Shown: positions 47,705 through 56,413 of the stretch, one piece after another
How the letters are laid out: the number at the start of each line of letters is the position of its first letter
Position numbering within the stretch: position 1 is the stretch's first letter
From: an uncultured Oscillospiraceae bacterium
GTDB taxonomy: Bacteria > Bacillota > Clostridia > Oscillospirales > Oscillospiraceae
Reading direction: 5' to 3'
DNA: 56,786 nt
NCBI GenBank assembly: GCA_934591845.1
Contig: CAKTPO010000014.1
Location: 1-56,786 of the forward strand
Notes under the pieces: generated by a model
The model's input: the letters and a program-made list of their open reading frames with translations, nothing else
Database searches by the model: none
What the model was told of the DNA's origin: nothing
Translations under genes and position numbers: made by a program

Positions 47705-48415
47705 TTAGTTTTTATTCCGCAGCCGCTTGTCACAGCGTTGGGCCAGGTGGGTACCCAGGGACTGGAAAATCTGCACCAGTACCACCAGGCCGATGACGGC
47801 CGCCCACATGACCAGGAACTTAAAGTTGTAGTAGCCATAGTTGATGGCCAGCTTGCCCAGGCCACCGCCGCCGATGATACCGGCCATGGCGCCGTAGCCC
47901 AGGATGGTGGCCACGGTAATGGTGCCGCCGGAAATCAGGCTGGGCAGGGCCTCGGGAAGCAGGACTTTCCGGACGATCTGAAAGGCCCCGGCACCCATGG
48001 ACTGGGCAGCTTCCACCACGCCCTGGTCTACCTCCCGCAGACTGGACTCTACCATTCTGGCAACCAGGGGGAAAGCCGCAATGACCATGGGGGGAATGGT
48101 GGCGGTGGTACCCACCTTGGTACCCACCAGAATCTTGGACAGGGGCAGGGCAATGATCATGAGGATCAGGAAGGGCACACTGCGCAGCAGATTGATGATG
48201 CCGTTGAGCACCGCCATGAGCCAGCGGGGCAGGGGACGGATGCCGTCTTTCTCTCCGGTGACCAGCAGCACACCCACAGGCAAACCGATGACATAGGCAA
48301 ACAATACTTCCAGGGCCAGAGAATACAGGGTCTCCCACAGGGCAAAGCCGTATTCGCTGGAAATGATCTCCATCTGGGCGGCTACCTTGGCCGCATCCGA
48401 AAACAAATCAAACAT
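47705..48415 (-). CDS. metI: Methionine ABC transporter permease
   Basis: 236 residues, five to six hydrophobic segments, with GLPVGVLLVTGEKDGIRP (about 42), the docking loop EAAQSMGAGAFQIVRKVLLP (about 143) and YGAMAGIIGGGGLGKLAINY (about 183), all typical of MetI. Overlaps the 3' end of metN by 8 bases, so translation is coupled. Confidence 0.94.
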   Translation of the reverse strand: MFDLFSDAAKVAAQMEIISSEYGFALWETLYSLALEVLFAYVIGLPVGVLLVTGEKDGIRPLPRWLMAVLNGIINLLRSVPFLILMIIALPLSKILVGTKVGTTATIPPMVIAAFPLVARMVESSLREVDQGVVEAAQSMGAGAFQIVRKVLLPEALPSLISGGTITVATILGYGAMAGIIGGGGLGKLAINYGYYNFKFLVMWAAVIGLVVLVQIFQSLGTHLAQRCDKRLRNKN

Positions 48416-49418
48416 GTTCCGTTACCTCCTCGGCACGGACACCCGTGCAGCTGTTCAGGAAATCCAGGATTTCCCGGGTCTTGCCCTCGTCCTCCGGCAG
48501 TGTCACCAGCATGGTGCCAAAGGCCTTGCCGTCTACGTTCCGGGTGGCGGCACCCATAATGGACAGCTCCACGCCGGTTTTCTTGATCAGCTGGGCGAAC
48601 ACCGGGGCCTCGGAAACGCCGCCGTTAAAGGCGATACGGGCCATCCGCAGCCCCGGCACCAGGGCAGGTTCCGCCACCGCGGGGGTAACCAGCCGCCGTC
48701 CTGCCTGGGACTGGGGATTGGAGAATACCTGTTCCACCTGGCCGATTTCTGCCACCTTTCCGGAGTCCAGAATGGCTACCCGGTTGCAGATCTGCTCAAT
48801 GACGGACATCTGGTGGGTGATGATGATGACGGTAATGCCCCGCTCCCGGTTGATTTTTTGCAGCAGTTCCAGAATCTGGCCGGTGGTCTTGGGGTCCAGG
48901 GCGGAGGTAGCCTCGTCACACAGCAGTACCTCCGGGTCGGATGCCAGGGCTCTGGCAATGGCAATGCGCTGTTTCTGGCCGCCGGAAAGCTGCACCGGGT
49001 AAGACCCCGCCTTGTCAGGAAGCCCTACGGTTTCCAGCAATTCCGTGGCCCGCTGCCGGGCCTGTTTTTTGGAAACGCCTGCCAGTTCCATGGGGAAGCA
49101 GATGTTATCCAGGGCGGTGCGCTGGTCTAAAAGGTTGAAACTCTGGAAAATCATGGAGATTTTTCTTCTTTGCGCCCGCAGCTTCTTCTGGGGCAGGGCC
49201 AGCAGGTCTTCTCCGTGGAACAGAACCTTGCCGCTGTCCGGCCGCTCCAACAGATTGATGCACCGGACCAGGGTGCTTTTTCCCGCACCACTCAGGCCGA
49301 TGATGCCGAAAATATCGCCTTTTTCAATGGAAATGGATACGTTCTGTAGGGCATTCACCTGGCTTTCGCCGGAACCGAAGGTTTTGTTCAGCTCCTGCAG
49401 CTCGATGATCGACGACAT
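48408..49418 (-). CDS. metN: Methionine ABC transporter ATP-binding protein
   Basis: 336 residues: Walker A GLSGAGKSTLVRCINLLERP (about 38), signature LSGGQKQRIAIARAL (about 142), Walker B VLLCDEATSALDP (about 162), H-loop IITHQMSVIEQIC, and a C-terminal NIL domain (about 255-336) that senses intracellular methionine and inhibits transport. AGGAGG and ATG are immediately downstream of the T-box terminator. Confidence 0.95.
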   Translation of the reverse strand: MSSIIELQELNKTFGSGESQVNALQNVSISIEKGDIFGIIGLSGAGKSTLVRCINLLERPDSGKVLFHGEDLLALPQKKLRAQRRKISMIFQSFNLLDQRTALDNICFPMELAGVSKKQARQRATELLETVGLPDKAGSYPVQLSGGQKQRIAIARALASDPEVLLCDEATSALDPKTTGQILELLQKINRERGITVIIITHQMSVIEQICNRVAILDSGKVAEIGQVEQVFSNPQSQAGRRLVTPAVAEPALVPGLRMARIAFNGGVSEAPVFAQLIKKTGVELSIMGAATRNVDGKAFGTMLVTLPEDEGKTREILDFLNSCTGVRAEEVTEHV

Positions 49419-49435
49419 GTAATTCCTCCTTAAAA

Positions 49436-49703
49436 ATAGAAATCGTCCTTGTGCCTGGGCACAAGGACGACATAGATCGTGTTACCACCTTGTTTCGCCC
49501 TGACCTCACGGCCAGGACCTTGGGGAGTACCAATATACTCCTGCGCAATAACGGGCGCACCCGTCGGGAGCTAAAAACTTCACCCCCGCGGCTCCGGAAC
49601 CATGTTCGGCAGCCCACTGCGCACCCCTTTCCACCTGACGGGGCTCTCTGAACGCCTGGTACTGCTTACTCTTTCCATCTTTGCCTTGTTCTTGTTGGCT
49701 TAT
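49436..49703 (-). promoter_or_regulatory. T-box riboswitch, methionine specifier
   Basis: Minus-strand leader with distal stem I features (CAGAGAGCC and GGTGGAAAGG), an ATG specifier in CCGAACATGGTTCCGG (49601-49603), the T-box AAGGTGGTAACACG (49479-49492; UGGU pairs with the ACCA end of tRNA-Met) and a terminator CGTCCTTGTGCC/GGCACAAGGACG (49444-49469) followed by TTTCTATTTTT. Uncharged tRNA-Met should turn on metNIQ. Confidence 0.92.
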
Positions 49704-49709
49704 GGCCAC

Positions 49710-49738
49710 ATAATACCCCAATTTTCCAGGTTTGTCAA
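49710..49738 (-). promoter_or_regulatory. Promoter of the T-box/metNIQ transcript
   Basis: Minus-strand TTGACA (49733-49738), 17 bases, TATTAT (49710-49715). Confidence 0.82.
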
Positions 49739-49780
49739 TGGCTTTTCTTCCAAACCCTTCAAGGGAAAACTGTTCGCCCG

Positions 49781-50137
49781 CTATAAGATTCCCTGATAGT
49801 CAAGCAGTTCCAGCACCCGCTGCCCCCGGGCGGTAAGGGCCAGACTGCCCTGAACGGGGCAGCCCAGGTACCAGCTTTCCCGGCAGCCCTTTAAGGGGAG
49901 CCGGTAGTCAATGGAAATCAGCTGCTTCTTTTCCAGCACCTGTAAAACGGCAGTCATTTCCGGGTCATCTTCAAAAAGGGGCACTTCTCCGTCCATGGTT
50001 CTGCCCACCGGGAGAAAAGGGGTCTGGGCCAGCCGGTTCAGAAATTCCAGTTCCGGGGCGGTGATGGTCAGGCTGTTGTCGCAGCCGGTGCATCCTCCGC
50101 AGGCGGTGCATTCGCCGCAATGGTGTTCCTGTTCCAT
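49781..50137 (-). CDS. Cys-rich winged-helix-like protein downstream of DtxR-type repressor
   Basis: 118 residues, not recognised as a named family. The N-terminus HHCGECTACGGCTGC has five Cys spaced every third residue, which looks like a metal or iron-sulfur site. The remainder (LTITAPELEFLNRLAQTPFL and GSLALTARGQRVLELLDYQG) has a winged-helix feel, with LTARGQRVLELL like the wing/helix end of MarR or DtxR proteins. It follows the repressor gene by 4 bases, so both belong to one transcript; a metal- or redox-sensing accessory is an inference. Confidence 0.7.
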   Translation of the reverse strand: MEQEHHCGECTACGGCTGCDNSLTITAPELEFLNRLAQTPFLPVGRTMDGEVPLFEDDPEMTAVLQVLEKKQLISIDYRLPLKGCRESWYLGCPVQGSLALTARGQRVLELLDYQGIL

Positions 50138-50141
50138 AGGC

Positions 50142-50507
50142 TTACAGAGTTCTGGCGTGACGTTTGATGGCCTGGAAGGTCTCGTCGCTGATCACATGCT
50201 CCATGCGGCAGGCATCTGCCGCAGCGGTCTCCTCGGAAACCCCCAGGCTTACCAGGGTTTTGGAGAGCACCGTGTGCCGCTCATAGATGGTCTCCGCCAG
50301 GGTCCGGCCCTTTTCGGTCAACAGCAGCCCACCGTCTTTGCCTACGGTGATGTAGTTTTCCTCCCGCAGGATCCCCATGGCCCGGGAGACACTGGGTTTG
50401 GAGTAGCCCAGGTATTCCCCCACGTCTACAGAGCGAACAAAGCCTTTCCGCTGGCTGAGAACCAGAATGGCCTCCAAATACATTTCGCCGGATTCATGTA
50501 CACTCAT
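50142..50507 (-). CDS. DtxR/MntR family metal-dependent repressor, short form
   Basis: 121 residues: winged helix (about 1-65, VDVGEYLGYSKPSVSRAMGI) and dimerisation/metal domain (about 66-121), without the C-terminal SH3 domain. Ligand positions are readable: Met9 in SGEMYLE and C-R-M-E-H in DACRMEHVISDE, matching DtxR/IdeR Met10, Cys102, Glu105, His106. MntR instead has Glu where the Cys is. Iron rather than manganese response is inferred. ATG 50507 gives the family start MSVHESGEMYLE; an ATG 12 bases earlier overlaps the AAAGGA RBS. Confidence 0.88.
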   Translation of the reverse strand: MSVHESGEMYLEAILVLSQRKGFVRSVDVGEYLGYSKPSVSRAMGILREENYITVGKDGGLLLTEKGRTLAETIYERHTVLSKTLVSLGVSEETAAADACRMEHVISDETFQAIKRHARTL

Positions 50508-50555
50508 ATGTCTCGGCATCCTTTCTAAGGGCAGGTTGGCCCTGTTATTTCGAAT

Positions 50556-50584
50556 ATTATACCCAAAAACCGGAAGAAAAGCAA
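50556..50584 (-). promoter_or_regulatory. Promoter of the repressor operon
   Basis: Minus-strand TTGCTT (50579-50584), 17 bases, TATAAT (50556-50561). No convincing DtxR-type operator palindrome was found over it. Confidence 0.65.
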
Positions 50585-50599
50585 GGGAGAGAAAGGATA

Positions 50600-50628
50600 T
50601 TGACATCCCAACTTCAAATCGCTATACT
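50600..50628 (+). promoter_or_regulatory. Promoter of the small membrane-protein gene
   Basis: TTGACA (50600-50605), 17 bases, TATACT (50623-50628), diverging from the repressor promoter with the two -35 boxes 15 bases apart. Confidence 0.75.
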
Positions 50629-50661
50629 GGATTTATCAAAACCCATAAGGAGGCACACAAT

Positions 50662-50865
50662 ATGGAAGAAATCAAAAAGTATTGGGAAAAGCTGGATGGC
50701 CTGATGCTCATCCGCAAACGGGAGCTGTTCCTGGGCGGTGCCCTCTGCCTTATGACCGGCCTCACCGCAGGATTGCTGCTCTCCCCCAGAAAAACCGTCA
50801 TCATCGAGCAGGCCCCTCAGGAGGAAGAAGAACAGAAGAAGCACCGTCTTTTGAAAAAACGCTGA
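50662..50865 (+). CDS. Small single-span membrane protein
   Basis: 67 residues: charged N-terminus (MEEIKKYWEKLDGLMLIRKR), one helix (LFLGGALCLMTGLTAGLLLS, about 22-41) and a charged tail (PQEEEEQKKHRLLKKR). The TAGLLLSPRK junction recalls YtxH-like small proteins, but similarity is too slight to name. AAGGAGG precedes ATG 50662. Monocistronic, between divergent repressor promoter and a bidirectional terminator. Confidence 0.75.
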   Translation: MEEIKKYWEKLDGLMLIRKRELFLGGALCLMTGLTAGLLLSPRKTVIIEQAPQEEEEQKKHRLLKKR

Positions 50866-50909
50866 TTCCGGGTGTTTCCCGGGAGAAATACAGCCCCTTG
50901 GAATCCAAG

Positions 50910-50949
50910 AAGCCCCAGTTCCGTTTGCTGCGGAACCGGGGCTTTTTTG
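50910..50949 (+). terminator. Bidirectional terminator
   Basis: AAGCCCCAGTTCCG pairs with CGGAACCGGGGCTT around TTTGCTG, followed by TTTT; ends the small membrane-protein gene and faces galT. Confidence 0.9.
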
Positions 50950-50965
50950 TGGCTGGGCAATTTGA

Positions 50966-52459
50966 TTATGCGTTTACCGCTTCAATGAATTTCAGGAATC
51001 CGGCCTTGCCGTCCTCGGTGTGCTTGTAAACACCGGCATCTTCCAGAACCTGGGAGAATACCTTGCCGGTCTCCTGCAGCAGAATGTCCAGGGCGTTGTC
51101 GGAAGTGAAAGTGTACTGCTTCTTCAGCTGATCCACCCAGTCGGCATGTTTGGCCTGCACGTCGTCTGCCCGCAGGTCGCATCCGGCCACCACCTTTTCG
51201 GCCAGATCCGCAAGTTCCCCTTTCAAACGGCTGGGCAGCACCGCCAGACCCATGACCTCAATGAGGCCGATGTTCTCTTTCTTGATGTGGTGCTTGTCCT
51301 CATGGGGGTGGAACACGCCCAGGGGGTGCTGGGCGGTGGTGATGTTGCAGCGCAGCACCAGATCCAGCTCGTACAGGTCGCCTCTGCGGCGGGCAATGGG
51401 GGTAATGGTGTTGTGAGGCTCTCCGTCGGAGAAAGCCACAATGTCCCGGTTTTCGTCAGAATAGGCCCGCCAGACCGTCAGAATCTTGTCAGCCAGCTGG
51501 GCAAGCCGCTGGGGGTCTTTGCCGTCCAGACGGATAACGCTCATGGGCCACTTTACAAGACCCGCCTGCACATCTTCAAAGCCCTGGAACACCACCGGTG
51601 TCTCCACAGGGGCGGTTTCCATGGCGAAGGTGTAATGACCGCCCTGGAAATGCTCATGGCTCAGAATGGAGCCGCCAACAATGGGCAGGTCGGCATTGGA
51701 GCCTACAAAGTAGTGGGGGAACAGGGTCACAAAGTCCAGCAGCTTTTCAAAAGCGGAACGGTCAATCTTCATGGGCACATGCTGACCGTTGAAAACAATG
51801 CAGTGCTCGTTGTAGTAGACATAGGGGGAATACTGCAAATACCAGTCCGCCCCCGCAATGGTAATGGGGATGATCCGGTGGTTGGCCCGGGCGGGGTGGT
51901 TCATCCGACCGGCGTAGCCCTCGTTTTCCCGGCACAGCTGGCACTTGGGGTAGCCGGACTGGGGGGCATTCTTGGCGGCGGCAATGGCCTTGGGGTCTTT
52001 TTCCGGCTTGGAAAGGTTGATGGTGATGTCCATCTGGCCGTATTCACTGTCGTACTTCCAGCGCATGTCCTTGGCAATGCGGTAACGGCGAATGTAATCG
52101 GTGTTCTCGCTGAAATCATAGTACCAGTCCGTGGCCGCCTGGGGGGACTGAGCGTACTTTTCCCGGAACGTGCGGATGACTTCCCGGGGCATGGGAGTCA
52201 GAGCACCCATGATGCGGGTGTCAAAAATATCCCGGGCAACAATGTTGTCCTCGCACAGACCCTGGGCGCAGGCGTAGTCCAGCAGACCTTTCAGAATTTC
52301 CTCTAAATCCTCACTCTGAGGCTCCTGAGAGGGGGCATAGTCCTCCTTGTGCAGAAGGTCCAAAATGCGGTTTGTCAGAACCTGATGGTCCACAGGCTCC
52401 GCCAGACCCTTGTTCATGGCATAGGACACCAGAGAATCAATATAGGTTTCAATTTGCAT
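50966..52459 (-). CDS. galT: UDP-glucose--hexose-1-phosphate uridylyltransferase, class II
   Basis: 497 residues of the Firmicutes-type GalT: DITINLSKPEKDPKAIAAAK (about 145), SGYPKCQLCRENEGYAGRMN (about 168), IVGGSILSHEHFQGGHYTFA (about 260) and HEDKHHIKKENIGLIEVMGL (about 380). It exchanges galactose-1-phosphate and UDP-glucose in the Leloir pathway. Follows galK by 3 bases. No galE or galactose transporter is nearby. Confidence 0.95.
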   Translation of the reverse strand: MQIETYIDSLVSYAMNKGLAEPVDHQVLTNRILDLLHKEDYAPSQEPQSEDLEEILKGLLDYACAQGLCEDNIVARDIFDTRIMGALTPMPREVIRTFREKYAQSPQAATDWYYDFSENTDYIRRYRIAKDMRWKYDSEYGQMDITINLSKPEKDPKAIAAAKNAPQSGYPKCQLCRENEGYAGRMNHPARANHRIIPITIAGADWYLQYSPYVYYNEHCIVFNGQHVPMKIDRSAFEKLLDFVTLFPHYFVGSNADLPIVGGSILSHEHFQGGHYTFAMETAPVETPVVFQGFEDVQAGLVKWPMSVIRLDGKDPQRLAQLADKILTVWRAYSDENRDIVAFSDGEPHNTITPIARRRGDLYELDLVLRCNITTAQHPLGVFHPHEDKHHIKKENIGLIEVMGLAVLPSRLKGELADLAEKVVAGCDLRADDVQAKHADWVDQLKKQYTFTSDNALDILLQETGKVFSQVLEDAGVYKHTEDGKAGFLKFIEAVNA

Positions 52460-52462
52460 GAT

Positions 52463-53680
52463 TTAAGCCTCCACTTCCATTTCTACGCCGCCCTGGGGAC
52501 GGATGGACAGCACATGGCAGGCCCCCTGGCCCAGCACCGCATCAATTCCGGCCTTGAATTCTTCCAGAAGTTCAAAGGGAACAAAGGCCTGGACGGTACC
52601 GGCGAAGCCGCCGCCGTGAACCCGGTAAGCACCCTGGCCCCGGAGATAATGCTCGCACAGTGCCAGAGACAGGGCCACATCCTGATGCTCCACATAGCCG
52701 GCGGGGATGACGTTTTGCAGGTACATATAGGAGGAGTAACCGCTCTGCTTCACCAGTTCCAGGAACCGGGGGAAGTTGTTTTCCCGCAGGGCGGCAACCT
52801 CGTGGGGCACTCTGGCGTTCTCCTGATAGAAGTGGATGGCCCGCAGTACCGCCCGATCCGGGCAGACCTTCCGCAGCTGGGGCAGGGCGGCATAGAAGTC
52901 CGCTTCGTCGATCTGGGTCAGCACTTCCTTGCCAAAGAAAGCGCAGACCTGTTTCAGCTCCCCGGGAATGGCGGCGTATTCATCGGTCAGGTCCGCATGG
53001 CTGGCCTGGCTGTCAATGATGCACAGGGCATGACCGCAGGCGGAGAAATCGAAATCCACCGGCTCAATGACAGGATGATCCTTGTCGAAAAAGTCAATGG
53101 TTACCAGGTTGCCGACGGCAGAGGCGGTCTGATCCATCAGGCCGCAGGGCTTGCCGAAGAAAACGTTCTCGGCGTACTGACCGATCTGGGCAATTTCCGG
53201 CTGGGAGACCTTGCCGCCGAAGAACAGCCCATTGACGATGGTGCCGATCAGCACCTCAAAGGCTGCGGAGGAGCTGAGGCCGGAGCCGGGAAGCACCGTG
53301 GACTCGCAATAGGCATCAAAGCCCGTGACCTTGCAGCCCAGCTCCGTAAACCGGGCGCAAACGCCCCGAACCAGAGCAGGGGTGGCGTTGATCTCGCTTT
53401 CCTGAGGCACCAGAGTGTCCAGAGAAACGGTGCACAGGGGATAGCCCTTGGAGAGAATACGAACGGTGTTGGTGCCGTTGACCCGCACAGCCGCCTGGGT
53501 ATCCAGGTTGACCGCTGCCGCCAGCACCCGGCCCCGCTGATGGTCCGTGTGGTTACCGCCGATCTCCGTCCGCCCGGGAGCCGAGAAATACCGCTCCGGC
53601 GCCCCACCAAAGGCCGCAGCAAAGCCCCGGTCCAGAATTTCCTGTTGTGCCTTCGCCAGTTTCAGGCTTTGTAAAGACAT
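52463..53680 (-). CDS. galK: Galactokinase
   Basis: 405 residues, GHMP kinase: galactokinase signature SAPGRTEIGGNHTDHQRGRV (about 32-51), the ATP loop VLPGSGLSSSAAFEVLIGTI (about 133) and late glycine-rich YRVHGGGFAGTVQAFVP (about 345). Phosphorylates galactose to galactose-1-phosphate, the substrate of galT downstream. GGAGG then ATG TCT. Slightly longer than the E. coli enzyme. Confidence 0.95.
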   Translation of the reverse strand: MSLQSLKLAKAQQEILDRGFAAAFGGAPERYFSAPGRTEIGGNHTDHQRGRVLAAAVNLDTQAAVRVNGTNTVRILSKGYPLCTVSLDTLVPQESEINATPALVRGVCARFTELGCKVTGFDAYCESTVLPGSGLSSSAAFEVLIGTIVNGLFFGGKVSQPEIAQIGQYAENVFFGKPCGLMDQTASAVGNLVTIDFFDKDHPVIEPVDFDFSACGHALCIIDSQASHADLTDEYAAIPGELKQVCAFFGKEVLTQIDEADFYAALPQLRKVCPDRAVLRAIHFYQENARVPHEVAALRENNFPRFLELVKQSGYSSYMYLQNVIPAGYVEHQDVALSLALCEHYLRGQGAYRVHGGGFAGTVQAFVPFELLEEFKAGIDAVLGQGACHVLSIRPQGGVEMEVEA

Positions 53681-53734
53681 ATTGAAAACCTCCTGTTTTT
53701 CCCCGGCATCCGCCGGTCTCCTTGATAAGCTTCA

Positions 53735-53740
53735 TTATAC
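53735..53740 (-). promoter_or_regulatory. -10 element of galKT
   Basis: Minus-strand TATAAT with no good -35 at 17 bases. A CCGGCGGATGCCGG hairpin lies in the leader before galK (about 53706-53719). Regulator unknown. Confidence 0.45.
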
Positions 53741-53798
53741 ATGATTCTATTGGAAAAAGGAAGCATGAAAAAGAAAATAAAGGAAATAGAAAAAATCC

Positions 53799-53826
53799 TT
53801 GACTTTTAGTCCGATTATGATATAAT
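53799..53826 (+). promoter_or_regulatory. Promoter of tRNA-Ala
   Basis: TTGACT (53799-53804), 16 bases, TATAAT (53821-53826), 21 bases before the tRNA. Confidence 0.75.
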
Positions 53827-53847
53827 ACAGGAGCGCCAAGTAAACAT

Positions 53848-53923
<76 letters not shown>

Positions 53924-53942
53924 CCAATGGTGCAAGCCGATG

Positions 53943-53978
53943 AAAGCACCTGATATTTTGTCGGGTGCTTTTCTTTTT
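53943..53978 (+). terminator. Terminator after tRNA-Ala
   Basis: AAAGCACC/GGGTGCTTT stem with an A/T-rich loop, followed by TCTTTTTG. Confidence 0.82.
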
Positions 53979-53980
53979 GT

Positions 53981-54028
53981 AAGGCACTGCTTTTTCCATG
54001 AAACATGGGGAAGCAGTGCCTTTTTTTG
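53981..54028 (+). terminator. Second hairpin terminator
   Basis: AAGGCACTGCTT pairs with AAGCAGTGCCTT, with CCATG/CATGG inside, followed by TTTTTTG; A-rich on neither strand. From here to 54159 nothing else is recognised. Confidence 0.78.
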
Positions 54029-54159
54029 TTACGCAAAAGCATAGCAAACACAAGAAATGTGCCATTTCTTCGCCCCTGTGGGCAACCGGAAATGATGTGC
54101 AAAAACTTCATGGACTGGTATTTGCACATTATTGTGGTGCGGTACTCGTGCAGGAAGTT

Positions 54160-54600
54160 TTATGCTCCATAGTAAAACTGATTCAAGTCGAAGCGGAAAG
54201 AAATATGCAGTTTGTAGTCTGTTTTGACATCAACACGTGCAATCATACGGTTTACAATCATTTTCTTTGCCTCGAAACTTGCTGAATTATAAAGCTCTGC
54301 CCAAGAGAGGAGCTCGTCAAACTGGGAGGACAGTTTTTCAAGGGCTTGTGTCCTATCCTCAATGGTGGATTCCAATTGTGCTACAGTTATTCGCAGTTCT
54401 TTGGATTTTTCCTCAGTATCTCGAATTAGATCAGCCAAGGTATCCTGAGAGAATGCACTTTTTCCTTGAATACACCGAATGATTTCCTCGTGCAGTGATT
54501 TTTGATTAAGTCATATCCGTAGGCAGCAAATCCTCCCTTAAAATGACCTTCCTCCACCAGTTGGCCAAGGCTTGTGCGTGTTCGTACAGATGTTTTCACA
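54160..54600 (-). pseudogene. Remnant of a large serine recombinase
   Basis: Two pieces in different frames on the minus strand. 54600 down to about 54505 reads VRTRTSLGQLVEEGHFKGGF then AAYGYDLIK, the recombinase-domain GG..YGY motif. From about 54492 down to 54160 another frame reads LHEEIIRC...DTLADLIRDT and the coiled-coil C-terminus ending ARVDVKTDYKLHISFRFDLN. In intact enzymes roughly 200 residues separate these parts, so there is an internal deletion plus frame change; the N-terminal catalytic serine domain is absent. It would have been the integrase of the element downstream. Confidence 0.75.
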
Positions 54601-55390
54601 CTTTCCCCATCTGGAAACCTTCATCCGTAACGGCGGCACGGCCATGGACCCCACCAGCGAAGTCGGCAAGACCTCTGCCAAGGATCTGAGCGTCGGTCTG
54701 TATCTGCTGGTAGAAACCAAGGTCCCCGAAATGGTCACTTCCACCACCAACCCGTTCTTCGTCTCCTTGCCCATGACCACCGTCACCGGCAATGAAAACT
54801 CCGCTTCTCAGAATGGCGGCACGGCCTGGAACTACGATGTGGTAGTGTACCCCAAGCAGGAAACCGGCATTCCCACTCTGGAAAAGACCGTCCGGGAAGC
54901 CAAAGCCGACACCGGCAAGAATGAAGGCTCCGCTTCCATCACGGATGGCTTCGCCCACACCGCTACCGGCTCCGCCAGGGACACCATGGAATACCAGATC
55001 GTTTCCACCCTGCCCACCATCACCTCCCAGGCAACGGCTTTGTCTACCTACAATTTCTACGACACGCTCTGCGAGGGCCTGACTTACAGCAAGAATGTCG
55101 GTGTGACCATTGAATTCTTTACGGATGCCGCCTGTACCGACAAGGCAGCCTCCTGGAACAAGGATTCCGGCAAGTTCTCCGTCACCTACAGCGAGGATGG
55201 CCGTCATATGACTGTGGACATCACCAAGGCCGGTCTGGAGGAAATCAACGGAGCCACAACCAATAAGAACGGCAAGCTCTACACCGGCTACTCCAACTAC
55301 ACCGCCCGTATGACCTACAGTGCTGTCATCAACGCCGACAAGACCTTTGTCTACGGCGAAAAGGGCAATGAGAATACCGTCATCTGGGGC
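54601..55390 (+). pseudogene. SpaH/EbpB-like major pilin fragment
   Basis: Open frame from the recombinase junction: LETFIRNGGTAMDPTSEVGK, LYLLVETKVPEMVTSTTNPF and YPKQETGIPTLEKTVREAKA are typical of LPXTG-anchored, isopeptide-forming backbone pilins. About 265 residues of the middle remain. The N-terminal signal region and the C-terminal CnaB/LPXTG part are missing: at about 55390 the frame runs into sortase sequence and stops at 55423. No start codon with RBS belongs to it. Confidence 0.78.
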
Positions 55391-55665
55391 TGGAGGAAAA
55401 CAAGGACTTGTGTACCCTTGTGACCTGCACCCCCTTTGGGGTCAATACCCACAGGCTTTTGGTTCGTGGCCACCGGATTCCCTACACCCCGGAGAACACG
55501 GAAAATCCCACCATAGAACTGGCTGAAACAGAGGAAAGCGTAGATTCCACTTGGGAGCAGGAGTACGAGAAGGGCGTGTATCTTGCCATTGGCATTGTGG
55601 CTATTATCTGTTTGATCCTGTTTGTTGTCTGGCTGACGCAGAAAGGAGAAAACAATGCGGCGTAA
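55387..55665 (+). pseudogene. Class C sortase, C-terminal fragment
   Basis: Begins abruptly with LEENKDLCTLVTCTPFGVNT, holding the catalytic-Cys motif TLVTC and RLLVRGHRI with the conserved Arg, and ends in a C-terminal helix (LAIGIVAIICLILFVVWLTQ). The N-terminal two thirds, including the catalytic His, are gone; the upstream sequence is pilin in another frame, so one deletion joined the two genes. It overlaps the start of the next sortase gene. Confidence 0.8.
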
Positions 55666-56413
55666 AGGCGTTCTCATTACTCTGTTGTTCCTGTGGATTT
55701 ACCTGGTGGGCATGGGGATCCTTCTGTATCCGGCGATCAACAACTACTACACCAGCAAGCGAATGGAAAGCTCTGTAGAGCCTTTCTATGGCACCAGCCC
55801 CACCGAGTCAGGCACTGACAGCACCGAGGCTACGCAGGCCGCCCAGGAAACAGAGCCGCCCACGCCCTACCCGGAGCTGCTTGAAATGCTGGAAGCCTAC
55901 AACCGAGAGCTGTATGAAGATGACCAGTCGAAGCTCAGCAGTCTGGCAGCCACCGAACAGCCCGGAGTGCTGTTCAGTGTCAGCGGTCAGACTGGGGATG
56001 TGTTTGGGGTGCTGTCCATTCCAAAGCTGGAAATGGAAATGCCCCTGTATCTGGGAGCCACCGACAAGCACATGGCCGACGGTGCCGCCCAGCTGGGGCA
56101 GACCAGTATTCCCATTGGCGGTGAGAACACCAACGCCGTCATTGCCGGACACCGGGGGTACAATGGTGCGCCCTACTTCCGCTATGTGCCGGAATTGCAG
56201 GTTGGGGATTCGGTGGACATTACGAACCTTTGGGGTATCCTGCACTACAAGGTCGTGGAAACCAGGATCATCCAGCCCAATGATATTGATGCCATCAAAA
56301 TCCAACCCGGGCGGGATTTGATAACCCTGCTGACCTGCCATCCTTACGCCAGCGGCGGCAGGCAGCGGTTTTTAGTGATTTGCGAAAGAATGGAGGAAGA
56401 AAATGGAAGATGA
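55655..56413 (+). CDS. Class C (pilus) sortase
   Basis: 252 residues, apparently intact: N-terminal transmembrane helix (about 5-27), then the sortase barrel with FGVLSIPKLEMEMPLYLGAT (about 113), NAVIAGHRGYNGAPYFRYVP (catalytic His near 165), DLITLLTCHPYASGGRQRFL (catalytic Cys near 228, Arg at GGRQR). No C-terminal anchor. It would link pilins or attach them to the wall, but its pilin neighbour is broken. AAAGGAG precedes ATG; overlaps the sortase fragment upstream. Confidence 0.88.
   Translation: MRRKGVLITLLFLWIYLVGMGILLYPAINNYYTSKRMESSVEPFYGTSPTESGTDSTEATQAAQETEPPTPYPELLEMLEAYNRELYEDDQSKLSSLAATEQPGVLFSVSGQTGDVFGVLSIPKLEMEMPLYLGATDKHMADGAAQLGQTSIPIGGENTNAVIAGHRGYNGAPYFRYVPELQVGDSVDITNLWGILHYKVVETRIIQPNDIDAIKIQPGRDLITLLTCHPYASGGRQRFLVICERMEEENGR

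Noticed and set aside
54601..55423. Annotating the pilin frame as an intact surface protein with ATG at 54572
   Set aside because: That ATG is within antisense recombinase sequence, no signal peptide or LPXTG is present, and the end is a fusion junction.
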